A stretch of DNA of 64,000 nt from Lysobacteraceae bacterium NML91-0213 (lineage in GTDB: Bacteria; Pseudomonadota; Gammaproteobacteria; Xanthomonadales; Xanthomonadaceae), in NCBI GenBank assembly GCA_002798175.1, contig NWQL01000002.1, positions 250,799 through 314,798 of the forward strand, written 5' to 3'. This document shows, in pieces, positions 8,300-16,286 of the stretch. The position numbers and the translations under genes were made by a program. Position 1 is the stretch's first letter. Each line of letters opens with the position of its first letter. Below the pieces are notes generated by a model, which saw nothing but the letters and a program-made list of their open reading frames with translations, had not been told where the DNA came from and did no database searches.

Positions 8300-11200
8300 C
8301 TAGGCTCTTTGCTCTACGCCGGTTCGCATACGCAGCGCTTCATAGAGCTGACCGGGCCCAAGAAGAATCTCTGTCAATCCATCCTGCACCCGTTGCGATG
8401 CGAGAGCCTGTCCACTCATCGCGCCATGAACCTCGAACGCATCGATGATCGCGTCCACCAGTGCCTTGCGCAGGTCGGGTGAGTTGGCGAACTGCTCCTT
8501 GGAATTGTCCACTGCCTGCTTCGCCAGGGTCTCGTTCTGTAGCAGCTTCCCTTTCAGCGTGCCGTTGACGTACTGGAGCTGGTCCTCATCGCTCAGCTCG
8601 CCTTCGAACAGCCCGTTGACCCGCTCGATGATATCGCGCAGGTAGGCCTGCTCCTTCTCCTGCACACGTCCGCTGCCAACGGCGTCCACGTGGGCAAGGG
8701 GATAGCTGCCGCCGACCGCCAGATTGAGCGGCTGCGCACCGCGATTGCGCAGGGTGTGATGGGTCAGCACCACCTTCGACAGATCCACTGCATCCCGCTC
8801 GCGCCCGAACTCCAGCAGCGGCAACAGCCGCCTGTAGAACAGGAAGCGCTTCTCGATTTCGGTGTTGCCGTAGTCGAACATCTGCGACAGGAATGCATAC
8901 AGGCGCACGTACGAACCCATGTCGCCCTTGAAAAGGACCAGGGCATCCAGCGTGTCCTTGGCTGCAGCCACGGCCCTGCCATCCCCCGAGGCCTCGGCCA
9001 CGGCACGAGCGTCCATCGCAGCCTTGTAGCGTTTGAGCATGCGGTCGGCGACCGGCTGCAGGGCCGCGGCCAGCTGCGACTGTTTTGCCTGCGGGTCCAG
9101 CTCGATCCGCGCCACCCGCTCGACCTCGAAGTCATCGTAGTGGCCCGCCGCATCCAGCTTGGCACGCAGGTCGTAGACCAGGTTCGGGTCCGTGGTCGCC
9201 TCAAGCGTCGCGGTCTCGTAGTAGGTGCGGAACGCGGCGAGGATCTCGTCGGTATCGTTCTGGAAATCCAGGATGTAGGTGGTGTCCTTGCCAGGATGGG
9301 CGCGGTTGAGCCGGGACAGGGTCTGCACCGCCTGGATGCCGCCCAGCTTCTTGTCCACGTACATGCCGCACAGCAGCGGCTGGTCAAAGCCGGTCTGGAA
9401 CTTGTTGGCCACCAGCAGCAGCTGGTATTCCGGGCCAGCAAAAGCTTCGCGGATGTCGCGGCCCTTCAGGCCGGGGTTGAGCAGGCCATTGGCCTCGGTC
9501 ACCGGCTCCGGGTAGCTCTCCGGATCATCGATCTCGCCGGAAAACGCCACCAGCACACCCAACGGATAGCCCTGTCGCTCCACGTAGGCACGCGCCGCCT
9601 TCTGCCAGCGCACGGCCTCGCGCCGCGAACCCACCACGACCATCGCCTTGGCGCGTCCTTCGAGCAGCGGCTGCACGTTCTCCCGGTAATGCTCCACCAC
9701 GATCTGGACCTTGGCGGCGATGTTGTAGGGATGCAGGCGCACCCAATGCATGATCCCCTTCATCGCCGTGGACCGCTCGACCTGGGTGTTGTCGAATTCC
9801 CGGCCGTTGTGCGCCAGCCGGAAGGCCAGACTGTAGGGGGTGTAGTTCTTCAGCACATCGAGGATGAATCCCTCCTCGATCGCCTGGCGCATCGAATAGA
9901 CATGGAACGGCTGCGGCAGCCCGTCCGGCCCGCGCCGTCCGAACAGCTCCAGGGTCTTGGACTTCGGCGTGGCGGTAAACGCGATATAGGTCAAGCCTGA
10001 CTGGGCGCTGCGCGCCTCCATCTGGGCGGCCAGGAGCGTTTCGGCGTCGATCTCGCCGCCGTCCTGCAGGTCCGCCCACTCCTGCGCGCTCAGCAGTTCC
10101 TTGAGCTTGGCCGCCGCCTGACCCGTCTGCGAACTGTGCGCCTCGTCGGCAATCACGGCGAAGCGCTTGCCCTCGGTGGCTGCCAGCTCCTGCACGGCCT
10201 TGAGCGCGAAGGGGAAGGTCTGGATGGTGCAGACGATGATCTTCTTCCCGCCCTTGAGTGCCTCGCCCAGCTGCGCGCTCTTGCTGCCGTGCTCGCCGGT
10301 GATGCTCGCGACCACCCCGGTGGTGCGCTCGAAATCGAAGATCGCCTCCTGCAGCTGGGCATCGAGCACCGTGCGGTCGCTGACCACCAGTACGCTATCG
10401 AACACCTTGGCATTGGCTGCGTCGTGCAGGTCGGCCAGGAAGTGCGCGGTCCAGGCGATGGAGTTGGTCTTGCCTGAACCGGCCGAGTGCTGGATCAGGT
10501 AGCGCTGCCCCGCCCCGTTGGCGCGGACATCGGCCACCAGCTTGCGGGTAGCGTCGAGCTGGTGATACCGCGGGAAGATCACCGTCTTCAGCTGCTTCTT
10601 CTCATCGCGCTTGCCGATCAGGTAGCGACCCAGGATCTCCAGCCAGCTGTCGCGCGCCCACACCTCCTCCCACAGGTAGCGGGTGGCGAACCCACCCGGA
10701 TCCGGCGCGTTGCCGGCGCCCCCGGCGTTGCCACGGTTGAACGGCAGGAAGAACGTATCGGTGCCGGCCAGCCGAGTGGTCATCATCACCTCGGTCTGGC
10801 TGACCGCGAAATGCACCAGCGCGCCACCGGGGAACGCCAGCAATGGCTCGACCACCCCGCCCTTGGGGTGGGGATTGCGGTCCAGCCGGTACTGGTCCAC
10901 CGCATCACCCACGCTCTGGGTGAAGTCGGATTTCAGCTCGGCGGTGGCCACCGCGATGCCGTTGACGAACAACACCAGGTCGATGCAGTCGTTGGGCCGG
11001 TTGGGCGAATGCTTGACCTGCTGCACCACGCGCAAGCGGTTGGCCGCGTAATGCTGCTCGATCACCGGATTGATCGAGAACGCCGGCCGGAACTGCACCA
11101 GTGACAGCGGGCGCTTCAAGCCGACCATCTCCACGCCACGCCGCAACACCTCCAGGGTGCCGCGCTCGTCGAGGTTCTTGCGCAGCCGCTCGGCCAAGCG

Positions 11201-11404
11201 CTGGCCCAGCTGCGGACCATGGGTACGGGCCAGCGCCTGCCAGCTTTCCGGCTGGGTCTGCTCGATCCACGCGAGCAGGTCCGGCAGATACAGCGCATTC
11301 GTACGGTCGTAATGGGCGGCATCGCCGGGGGCATGGAACCAGCCATGGGCGGCCAGGTGCGCGCAGATCTCGCGCTCGAAGTGGTGCTCCTGGTGCAGGT
11401 TCAT
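8300..11404 (-). CDS. hsdR: Type I restriction enzyme, subunit R (HsdR)
   Basis: A 1034-residue protein of normal HsdR length. The N-terminal nuclease domain has the PD-(D/E)xK core ending in ELKSD (near residue 155). The translocase follows with Walker A SAGSGKT near 310, the DEAD-box ADEAHSSQTG near 420, and helicase motifs such as FTATPKSKTLELFG and NKFQTGFDQPLL. HsdR cuts DNA only in complex with HsdM and HsdS. Here hsdS is reduced to a 3' fragment and no hsdM is in the window, so this subunit is probably orphaned unless partners lie elsewhere. It starts at 11404, overlapping the HEPN gene stop by four bases; longer in-frame extensions upstream have no support. Confidence 0.93.
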   Translation of the reverse strand: MNLHQEHHFEREICAHLAAHGWFHAPGDAAHYDRTNALYLPDLLAWIEQTQPESWQALARTHGPQLGQRLAERLRKNLDERGTLEVLRRGVEMVGLKRPLSLVQFRPAFSINPVIEQHYAANRLRVVQQVKHSPNRPNDCIDLVLFVNGIAVATAELKSDFTQSVGDAVDQYRLDRNPHPKGGVVEPLLAFPGGALVHFAVSQTEVMMTTRLAGTDTFFLPFNRGNAGGAGNAPDPGGFATRYLWEEVWARDSWLEILGRYLIGKRDEKKQLKTVIFPRYHQLDATRKLVADVRANGAGQRYLIQHSAGSGKTNSIAWTAHFLADLHDAANAKVFDSVLVVSDRTVLDAQLQEAIFDFERTTGVVASITGEHGSKSAQLGEALKGGKKIIVCTIQTFPFALKAVQELAATEGKRFAVIADEAHSSQTGQAAAKLKELLSAQEWADLQDGGEIDAETLLAAQMEARSAQSGLTYIAFTATPKSKTLELFGRRGPDGLPQPFHVYSMRQAIEEGFILDVLKNYTPYSLAFRLAHNGREFDNTQVERSTAMKGIMHWVRLHPYNIAAKVQIVVEHYRENVQPLLEGRAKAMVVVGSRREAVRWQKAARAYVERQGYPLGVLVAFSGEIDDPESYPEPVTEANGLLNPGLKGRDIREAFAGPEYQLLLVANKFQTGFDQPLLCGMYVDKKLGGIQAVQTLSRLNRAHPGKDTTYILDFQNDTDEILAAFRTYYETATLEATTDPNLVYDLRAKLDAAGHYDDFEVERVARIELDPQAKQSQLAAALQPVADRMLKRYKAAMDARAVAEASGDGRAVAAAKDTLDALVLFKGDMGSYVRLYAFLSQMFDYGNTEIEKRFLFYRRLLPLLEFGRERDAVDLSKVVLTHHTLRNRGAQPLNLAVGGSYPLAHVDAVGSGRVQEKEQAYLRDIIERVNGLFEGELSDEDQLQYVNGTLKGKLLQNETLAKQAVDNSKEQFANSPDLRKALVDAIIDAFEVHGAMSGQALASQRVQDGLTEILLGPGQLYEALRMRTGVEQRA

Positions 11405-11850
11405 GCGTCCCCCAACGCGTCCGGGCGGTGTGCACGGAGCCATTGCTCCGTGTGCGCAAGCAGGCGGGCGGCCTGCTGCAGACAGGTGGCGAGCGTGGCG
11501 TCCGTCACCGGATCGCCTTCGTAGTCGCTGATGTTGCGCTGCCGGCGCAGCGCATCCAGCACGATGATCTCGTCCTGCGCGACGCCCATGGTGTGGCCCA
11601 GGCACTGGATCGCGGTCTGATGGTGGCCGGGGTGACTGGTGGAGGTGCGGTGGCCGTTGGCCCACAAGCCGAGCATTGCGCACTGCATGACGCATTTGTA
11701 GGCGGCGTCGAAGCGGTTGTCGGCGCTCACCTGGGGCACCTGCGCATCGGCCCGGTTGCGACGCGCGGCCTCCAGCAACTTGCGCAACGCTGCTCGATCA
11801 GCCGTGTGCGGTTGCAGCTGGCGAATCGCCAGCAGGTTCTCCAATGTCAT
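11401..11850 (-). CDS. HEPN-domain protein, candidate toxin of a HEPN/MNT pair
   Basis: A 149-residue all-helical protein. The C-terminal RRQRNISDYEGDPV occupies the place of the HEPN active motif. Classical HEPN ribonucleases carry R-x4-6-H there, whereas this one has an RN-x2-DY form and no His at that position, so RNase activity is doubtful. The gene overlaps the upstream wHTH-nucleotidyltransferase gene by 53 bases and hsdR by four. The three should be translated as a unit. The HEPN plus MNT pairing is a known toxin-antitoxin arrangement (MntA/HepT), in which the nucleotidyltransferase neutralises the HEPN toxin by modifying it. Confidence 0.75.
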   Translation of the reverse strand: MTLENLLAIRQLQPHTADRAALRKLLEAARRNRADAQVPQVSADNRFDAAYKCVMQCAMLGLWANGHRTSTSHPGHHQTAIQCLGHTMGVAQDEIIVLDALRRQRNISDYEGDPVTDATLATCLQQAARLLAHTEQWLRAHRPDALGDA

Positions 11851-12433
11851 CCCTGTCTCCCACCACCATCAGCTTCGGCCCGTCCAGCAGCTGTCGGGCA
11901 AAGGCCTCGCCTGCCTGGCACCGCCGCCTGAACTCCCCCGGTGAGTACACCACAGGATTGATCTCGCGGCGCAGGCTCGCCTCCAGGGGATGCAACGCCC
12001 TGACCAGGTCGGCGAAGCCCACTTCGCCCAGCACCAGCAGATCGATGTCGCTGCGTTCGGTATCGGTCCCCTTGGCAGTCGATCCGAAGATCCAGGCCAC
12101 CTGGATTCCGCCGGCCAGTGGCTCCAGCGCCTCGCGTACCGCCGGCACCACGCCGTGGGTCTTGCGGAACATCGAGGCCAGCTCGTCGAACAGCGGGCAG
12201 GACGGATTGGCCTGGTAGTGCACCTGGTTACCCCGCTCCACGCGCGACAGCAATCCAGCCTCGACCAGCTTGTCCAGCTCGCGGCCGAGCGTGCCGGCAT
12301 GGCGGTCCGTCAGGCGCGCCAACTCGCGCAGGTGGAAGCTCGCCTGCGGCTGCAGCAGCAGCACCGCCAACACGGCCTGGCGGGTGCCGCCGAACAGCAG
12401 GTCCATCAGGGCGCGGGCGGAGGTGTTGCTCAT
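11798..12433 (-). CDS. Winged-helix regulator fused to an MNT-type nucleotidyltransferase
   Basis: A 211-residue two-domain protein. Residues about 1-75 form a winged helix (AVLAVLLLQPQASFHLRELA, then HAGTLGRELDKLVEAGLLSR). Residues about 105-200 form a minimal nucleotidyltransferase with GSTAKGTDTERSDIDLLVLG, the G-S-x10-D-x-D catalytic core of the MNT/MntA family. It could both repress its own promoter and act as antitoxin to the overlapping HEPN gene. A 16-base palindrome immediately before its ATG is a ready operator. It is the first gene of the apparent HEPN-hsdR transcription unit, nested inside a type I restriction operon. Confidence 0.83.
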   Translation of the reverse strand: MSNTSARALMDLLFGGTRQAVLAVLLLQPQASFHLRELARLTDRHAGTLGRELDKLVEAGLLSRVERGNQVHYQANPSCPLFDELASMFRKTHGVVPAVREALEPLAGGIQVAWIFGSTAKGTDTERSDIDLLVLGEVGFADLVRALHPLEASLRREINPVVYSPGEFRRRCQAGEAFARQLLDGPKLMVVGDRDDIGEPAGDSPAATAHG

Positions 12434-12435
12434 TG

Positions 12436-12451
12436 GGCAACGATTGTTGCC
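12436..12451. promoter_or_regulatory. GGCAAC/GTTGCC palindrome before the wHTH-MNT gene
   Basis: GGCAACGATTGTTGCC is a near-perfect 16-base inverted repeat ending three bases before the wHTH-MNT start at 12433, followed on the plus strand by a TTTTT tract. Its position over the translation start region suggests autoregulation by the encoded winged helix. This is inference from symmetry and position. Confidence 0.5.
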
Positions 12452-12516
12452 TTTTTCACAACACTCCGCAAGGCCGCTGGCCACGGGAGACCGGCGGCGC
12501 GAGGCCGCCGCCCGGG

Positions 12517-15051
12517 TCAGTCGTCCAATGCCTCGATGTGGGGCCGGAGCACCGCGTCCATCCGGTAGGCCAGTTCCACCAGCGCATCCTGCACCGCGGG
12601 CCATTCGGCCTCGTCCACAATCCACCCACCCGCCGTCCTGGCGCGGATCCGCGAGCGCTTCCGCTCCGGCAGCGCCGCCCAATCGAGCGGCCCACCGAAC
12701 GCGGCTTCGATTGCCTTGCGGTGCGCGTGTAGGGCATCGAACAGGGCCGTGCCGCCGTCCGCCTGATGGATCAGGCAGGTCACCCGTGCCTCCTCGCGGG
12801 TCATGGCCACGTTCAGACGGAATCCGTTGCGTCCCATTCCGACGCCCATCCATGGATTCGAACTGCGCGTGCGCCGCTGGAACAGCGTGCCGCGGGCATT
12901 GGCCCTGGCCAGGAAACCCTCCCAGAAGCGGCGGTACATCTCGTCGCGCTGACCGTCGTCGGCCTCGTCGTCGTCATGCTCGCCGGGGGGCACGCCCTCT
13001 TCCCATTCGGCATAAGTCTGGCCGGTCGCCGCCACCCGCCAGCTCAGCCGTCCGTTCGCCGACCGGCCCCACACCACCGCCGCTGCCGCACTGGGGCTGC
13101 TGAAGTACGCATCACGCAGGAACTCGCGAACATCCCCCACCGCCGGCGCGAGTGTCCCGTTCTCCACCAGATCCTCGTGCAGCGCCTTGTAGCCGCCCTC
13201 CACGCCCACCCAGCCGGCGCGGGCCCGCGAACCCGCCAGCACGACGAACTGGCCTTCCAGCTGCCTGCCGGTGGCGTGCAGCTGGTGGCTCAAGCCACCG
13301 ATCTCGAACAGCGGGGAATCCGCCGCGCCGGCCAGCGCCGGCACGGCCAGCGCCGGTGCACTCCGATCGCCCAGCTTCCAGTGCGCCTCGGCCAGCGCCA
13401 GCAGCGCCGCCTGCCGGGTTTCCAGCACGTCCGCGGTCCACTCCTGCTGCTGCAACACCTGTGTGGTCAGCGGAAACGGGCACACGCCGCCGCGGCTGAA
13501 GTAGGCCTGCTTCTTCCAGTCGAACTCCCGGTTGCCCGCAGCGCTGTTCTTCTTCCGGTTCAGCAGCGCCAGGTTGCCAAGCCGGTGCACCCAACCAGCC
13601 CGTACCTGCTCGCTCGGAATCCACCTGGCCCACTGGCTGTCCGGGCGCGGAGACTGTGGCAGCACATGCTCCACGGTGACGTGCTGGTGCTGCATGGTCT
13701 TGCTGCCATCCGACGCGAGCGCATCGATGCGCAACAGGATCACGCCAAGCGCACGCGCGGAGTGGGTCTGGTAGAGCGGCCCGTCGAGGAACGCGTACAT
13801 CTCGTACTGCTCGGCCGGAGTGAGCTGCAGCGCCGAACCCGGCTCGCCCAGGGCATCGCCGGCCTCGACCGCCGCCGTCAGTCGCGAGAAGCGCTCGATA
13901 CGTTCGTTGACACCCGCCTTGCGCACCAGCATCCCGAAGGCGAGGCGCTCCAAGCCGGCAACAAAACCGAGGACCGCGTCCGGATTGGCCCGGTGGCGGG
14001 TGAAGAACGCCAGCGCCGGAGGCATCCAGTCCTTGAACTCCAACCGGTTGAGCCAGCGCAGCGCATCGTTGATCGCTTCGGCATGGCGGGTGCTGGCGTA
14101 GTCCGCATCGCTGATCGCGCGGAAAGCTTCCGCCATGGGCTCGAGCACCCTATCCACGAAGGCGCGCGGATCGGCAGGCGCCACATGGGCGCGGAACTCC
14201 TTCAGCAGCGTACCTGCCGGCTTCGCCTTGCGATACACCATGCGGATATGGCTGAAGAGCTCGCCGAATGCGTCGCGACCAAGGTCGGCCTCCAGCCCTT
14301 CCCACTTTTCCGTATACATTTTGCGCGAAGCCTCGGGCACGGCACCGATGATTTCCGCCTTGAGGATGTCCGTCGCGGTCAGGTCCAGACCGCGGCTGTT
14401 CATGACACCGAAGATCCGGTATGCCGAATCCAGGTCGGGCGTGGCGACCGCCACCAGGTAGCAGCGGGTCACGATGAACTGCACCAGCCGCAGCAGCGTC
14501 TCCGGGTCCAGATCCGACAGCACCCGCATGAAATGGCGCGCGTTCTCGCGCAGGCGCGCCTGGCTGTCGGGCAGATCCTCGTCTCCCGCCACCAGCGTTT
14601 CGATGCCACCTTCGTGCTGCACGCGCTCGCGGAAGAACTCCAGGTCGCGCTCGCGAAGCGTCAGCCGGTAGTTGTTTTCCGTCGCCGCGACGATGTTGCC
14701 TTTCTGGTAGACGCAGGCGGTGATGCCCTGACGGACGCTCTCGTTCTGCGTCACCGCGCGAACGCATGCAAGCAGCAGGGTGAGCGTGGTCAGACGCTGC
14801 TGGCCATCGACGACTTCCGCCTTGGGCGACGACTCGGACTTGATCAGCACGAGGCTGCCGAGAAAGTACGGCGGACTCTCGTCGAGTTGTGTCCCACCCG
14901 CGCGCATGTAACTGATCAGGTCGTCCAGCAGCTCCTGTGCCTGGTCCACGCCCCAGGAGTACGGGCGCTGGTAGGCGGGGATGGAGAACATGTATTCGTC
15001 ACTGAAGATCTTGGCCAGCGACTGTTCCTTGGCCGAGAGGGTGTGGGTCAT
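12517..15051 (-). CDS. GmrSD-like DUF262/DUF1524 protein with C-terminal DUF4268
   Basis: An 844-residue protein. The N-terminal DUF262 (GmrS-like) domain has IPAYQRPYSW near residue 25 and the nucleotide-handling motif VVDGQQRLTTLTL near 82. The middle DUF1524 (GmrD-like) nuclease contains VEHVLPQS near 462 and LGNLALLNRKKNSAAGNREF, the His-Me-finger/HNH core. The last 120 residues (NPWMGVGMGRNGFRLNVA onwards) resemble DUF4268, an endonuclease-associated domain. Single-chain DUF262-DUF1524 proteins include type IV restriction enzymes against modified phage DNA. The added DUF4268 makes this a three-domain variant. It lies between the MNT gene and DUF3800 on the same strand; the target is unknown. 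Confidence 0.85.
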   Translation of the reverse strand: MTHTLSAKEQSLAKIFSDEYMFSIPAYQRPYSWGVDQAQELLDDLISYMRAGGTQLDESPPYFLGSLVLIKSESSPKAEVVDGQQRLTTLTLLLACVRAVTQNESVRQGITACVYQKGNIVAATENNYRLTLRERDLEFFRERVQHEGGIETLVAGDEDLPDSQARLRENARHFMRVLSDLDPETLLRLVQFIVTRCYLVAVATPDLDSAYRIFGVMNSRGLDLTATDILKAEIIGAVPEASRKMYTEKWEGLEADLGRDAFGELFSHIRMVYRKAKPAGTLLKEFRAHVAPADPRAFVDRVLEPMAEAFRAISDADYASTRHAEAINDALRWLNRLEFKDWMPPALAFFTRHRANPDAVLGFVAGLERLAFGMLVRKAGVNERIERFSRLTAAVEAGDALGEPGSALQLTPAEQYEMYAFLDGPLYQTHSARALGVILLRIDALASDGSKTMQHQHVTVEHVLPQSPRPDSQWARWIPSEQVRAGWVHRLGNLALLNRKKNSAAGNREFDWKKQAYFSRGGVCPFPLTTQVLQQQEWTADVLETRQAALLALAEAHWKLGDRSAPALAVPALAGAADSPLFEIGGLSHQLHATGRQLEGQFVVLAGSRARAGWVGVEGGYKALHEDLVENGTLAPAVGDVREFLRDAYFSSPSAAAAVVWGRSANGRLSWRVAATGQTYAEWEEGVPPGEHDDDEADDGQRDEMYRRFWEGFLARANARGTLFQRRTRSSNPWMGVGMGRNGFRLNVAMTREEARVTCLIHQADGGTALFDALHAHRKAIEAAFGGPLDWAALPERKRSRIRARTAGGWIVDEAEWPAVQDALVELAYRMDAVLRPHIEALDD

Positions 15052-15235
15052 GGTTGGATGTTGCCTCTGGATGTCTCACTGGGGATGCGCTTCGCCCGCC
15101 TGAACCCGGGGGCGGACCGCCGGTCGTACACGGCTTGACCCGTACCGCCTCTGGTCCGTATGGTCGGCTTCGAAATGGGTTGGGACCACCCGACCGGCGC
15201 TGGGCTCCTGGGACTTCCCGGGGGCCCTTCTGCTT

Positions 15236-15970
15236 TCAGGGGAACACCTTGAGGCCGTGCCCGAACACGTAGTCGCGCGCACCCCGGAACAGCTTCTGTT
15301 CCAGAATGGCTGCCGCGCGGTTGGGCTGATCAGGCCGAAGGATGCGCAGCCCTAATGGGCGGGCGGTCAGGTCGGCCAGTTGCAGCCCTTCCGAATTGGC
15401 TTTCTTGTCCGCCACGTGGATGTTCAGCGGCAAAGCGCGCCGGTCGCGATTGCCCCCATCACAGACCCGTCGGAACTCCAGCTCCAGCTCCCGGTCCTCC
15501 CTCGCGCCTCGCGCCTCGAACACCACGCACGTGTCACGGTCGCCCTGTCCCTGCAACCGCAGGAACTGGTCCACGCGCTCCAGCCCGAACTGCATTGCCA
15601 GATGGTAGGGGTGGAAGGGGGTCTGGTATCGGTCCTTCAGGCGGATCTTGTCGATGATGACGGCAACAATTGTCATGTCGGCGGCCTCGATGATTCCGTT
15701 GAGTCGCTGCATGAAAGCTTCGCGCGCTGGCTGGTTGAGTTGCGAGAACGCACCACGCTTCTTGCGGATGTCGTGTTCGTGGAGGATCACCAGGTCATGC
15801 CCGAACAGCTCGAACTTCAGCCGCCTGATGGCCGGCGCGACGCACGCCGTGTATCCCTCGATCGGAAAAATGCAGAAACACAACACGAACAGCGGCCAGT
15901 CCGGATTGATCACCTCCAGGCTGTGATCTCCACTTTCGTCGACATACACGATGTAGTCGGAGTACGCCAT
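15236..15970 (-). CDS. DUF3800 family protein
   Basis: A 244-residue protein opening with YIVYVDESGDHSLEV, the acidic DESG(D) motif that defines DUF3800. A helical middle follows (LHEHDIRKKRGAF), then the second acidic site near the C-terminus (EGLQLADLTARPLGLRI). The fold is RNase H-like, and the family is frequent in defence islands and prophage-like DNA with no fixed biochemical role. Here it sits between the hsdS remnant and the GmrSD-like gene on the same strand. The 184 bases before the next gene hold no obvious terminator, so it may belong to the same transcription unit. Confidence 0.85.
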   Translation of the reverse strand: MAYSDYIVYVDESGDHSLEVINPDWPLFVLCFCIFPIEGYTACVAPAIRRLKFELFGHDLVILHEHDIRKKRGAFSQLNQPAREAFMQRLNGIIEAADMTIVAVIIDKIRLKDRYQTPFHPYHLAMQFGLERVDQFLRLQGQGDRDTCVVFEARGAREDRELELEFRRVCDGGNRDRRALPLNIHVADKKANSEGLQLADLTARPLGLRILRPDQPNRAAAILEQKLFRGARDYVFGHGLKVFP

Positions 15971-15992
15971 CAGACCTCCCGGCTTCCTTGGC

Positions 15993-16286
15993 TCAATCTT
16001 CAGACGCGCCAGATAGACCGCGGACGTCGACCTGGCCGGTGACGGCCGCGGTGATCAGGGCGCTGCGGCGCTCCTTCAATAAGGATATGTTGCGCACCGC
16101 GTTGATCTGGAGGACTTCGATTCTCCCGGTCACCCGTTCGATGAACTCGGCGATCTCCACCTGCTCATGCTTCGGAGGGAGCGCAAGTCGGATCACTTTG
16201 AATTCTTCCCAATACAGACGCAGCCGGAAATCAGTAATGCCTCGGGAATACCTTTTCATTTCAGCCACTGCTGACGGGGTCCTTAA
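15993..16286 (-). pseudogene. hsdS: 3' fragment of hsdS (type I specificity subunit), truncated at an IS5 element
   Basis: The reading frame encodes only the end of a specificity subunit: ITDFRLRLYWEEFKVIRLAL, PPKHEQVEIAEFIERVTGRI, and the C-terminal conserved helix KERRSALITAAVTGQVDVRG, a hallmark of HsdS. A GTG at 16268 could start a 91-residue peptide, but the frame stays open to 16286, exactly the edge of the IS inverted repeat. The first roughly 300 residues (both or most of the target recognition domains) are absent, also on the far side of the IS. A deletion therefore accompanied or followed insertion. The specificity subunit cannot be functional. Confidence 0.88.
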
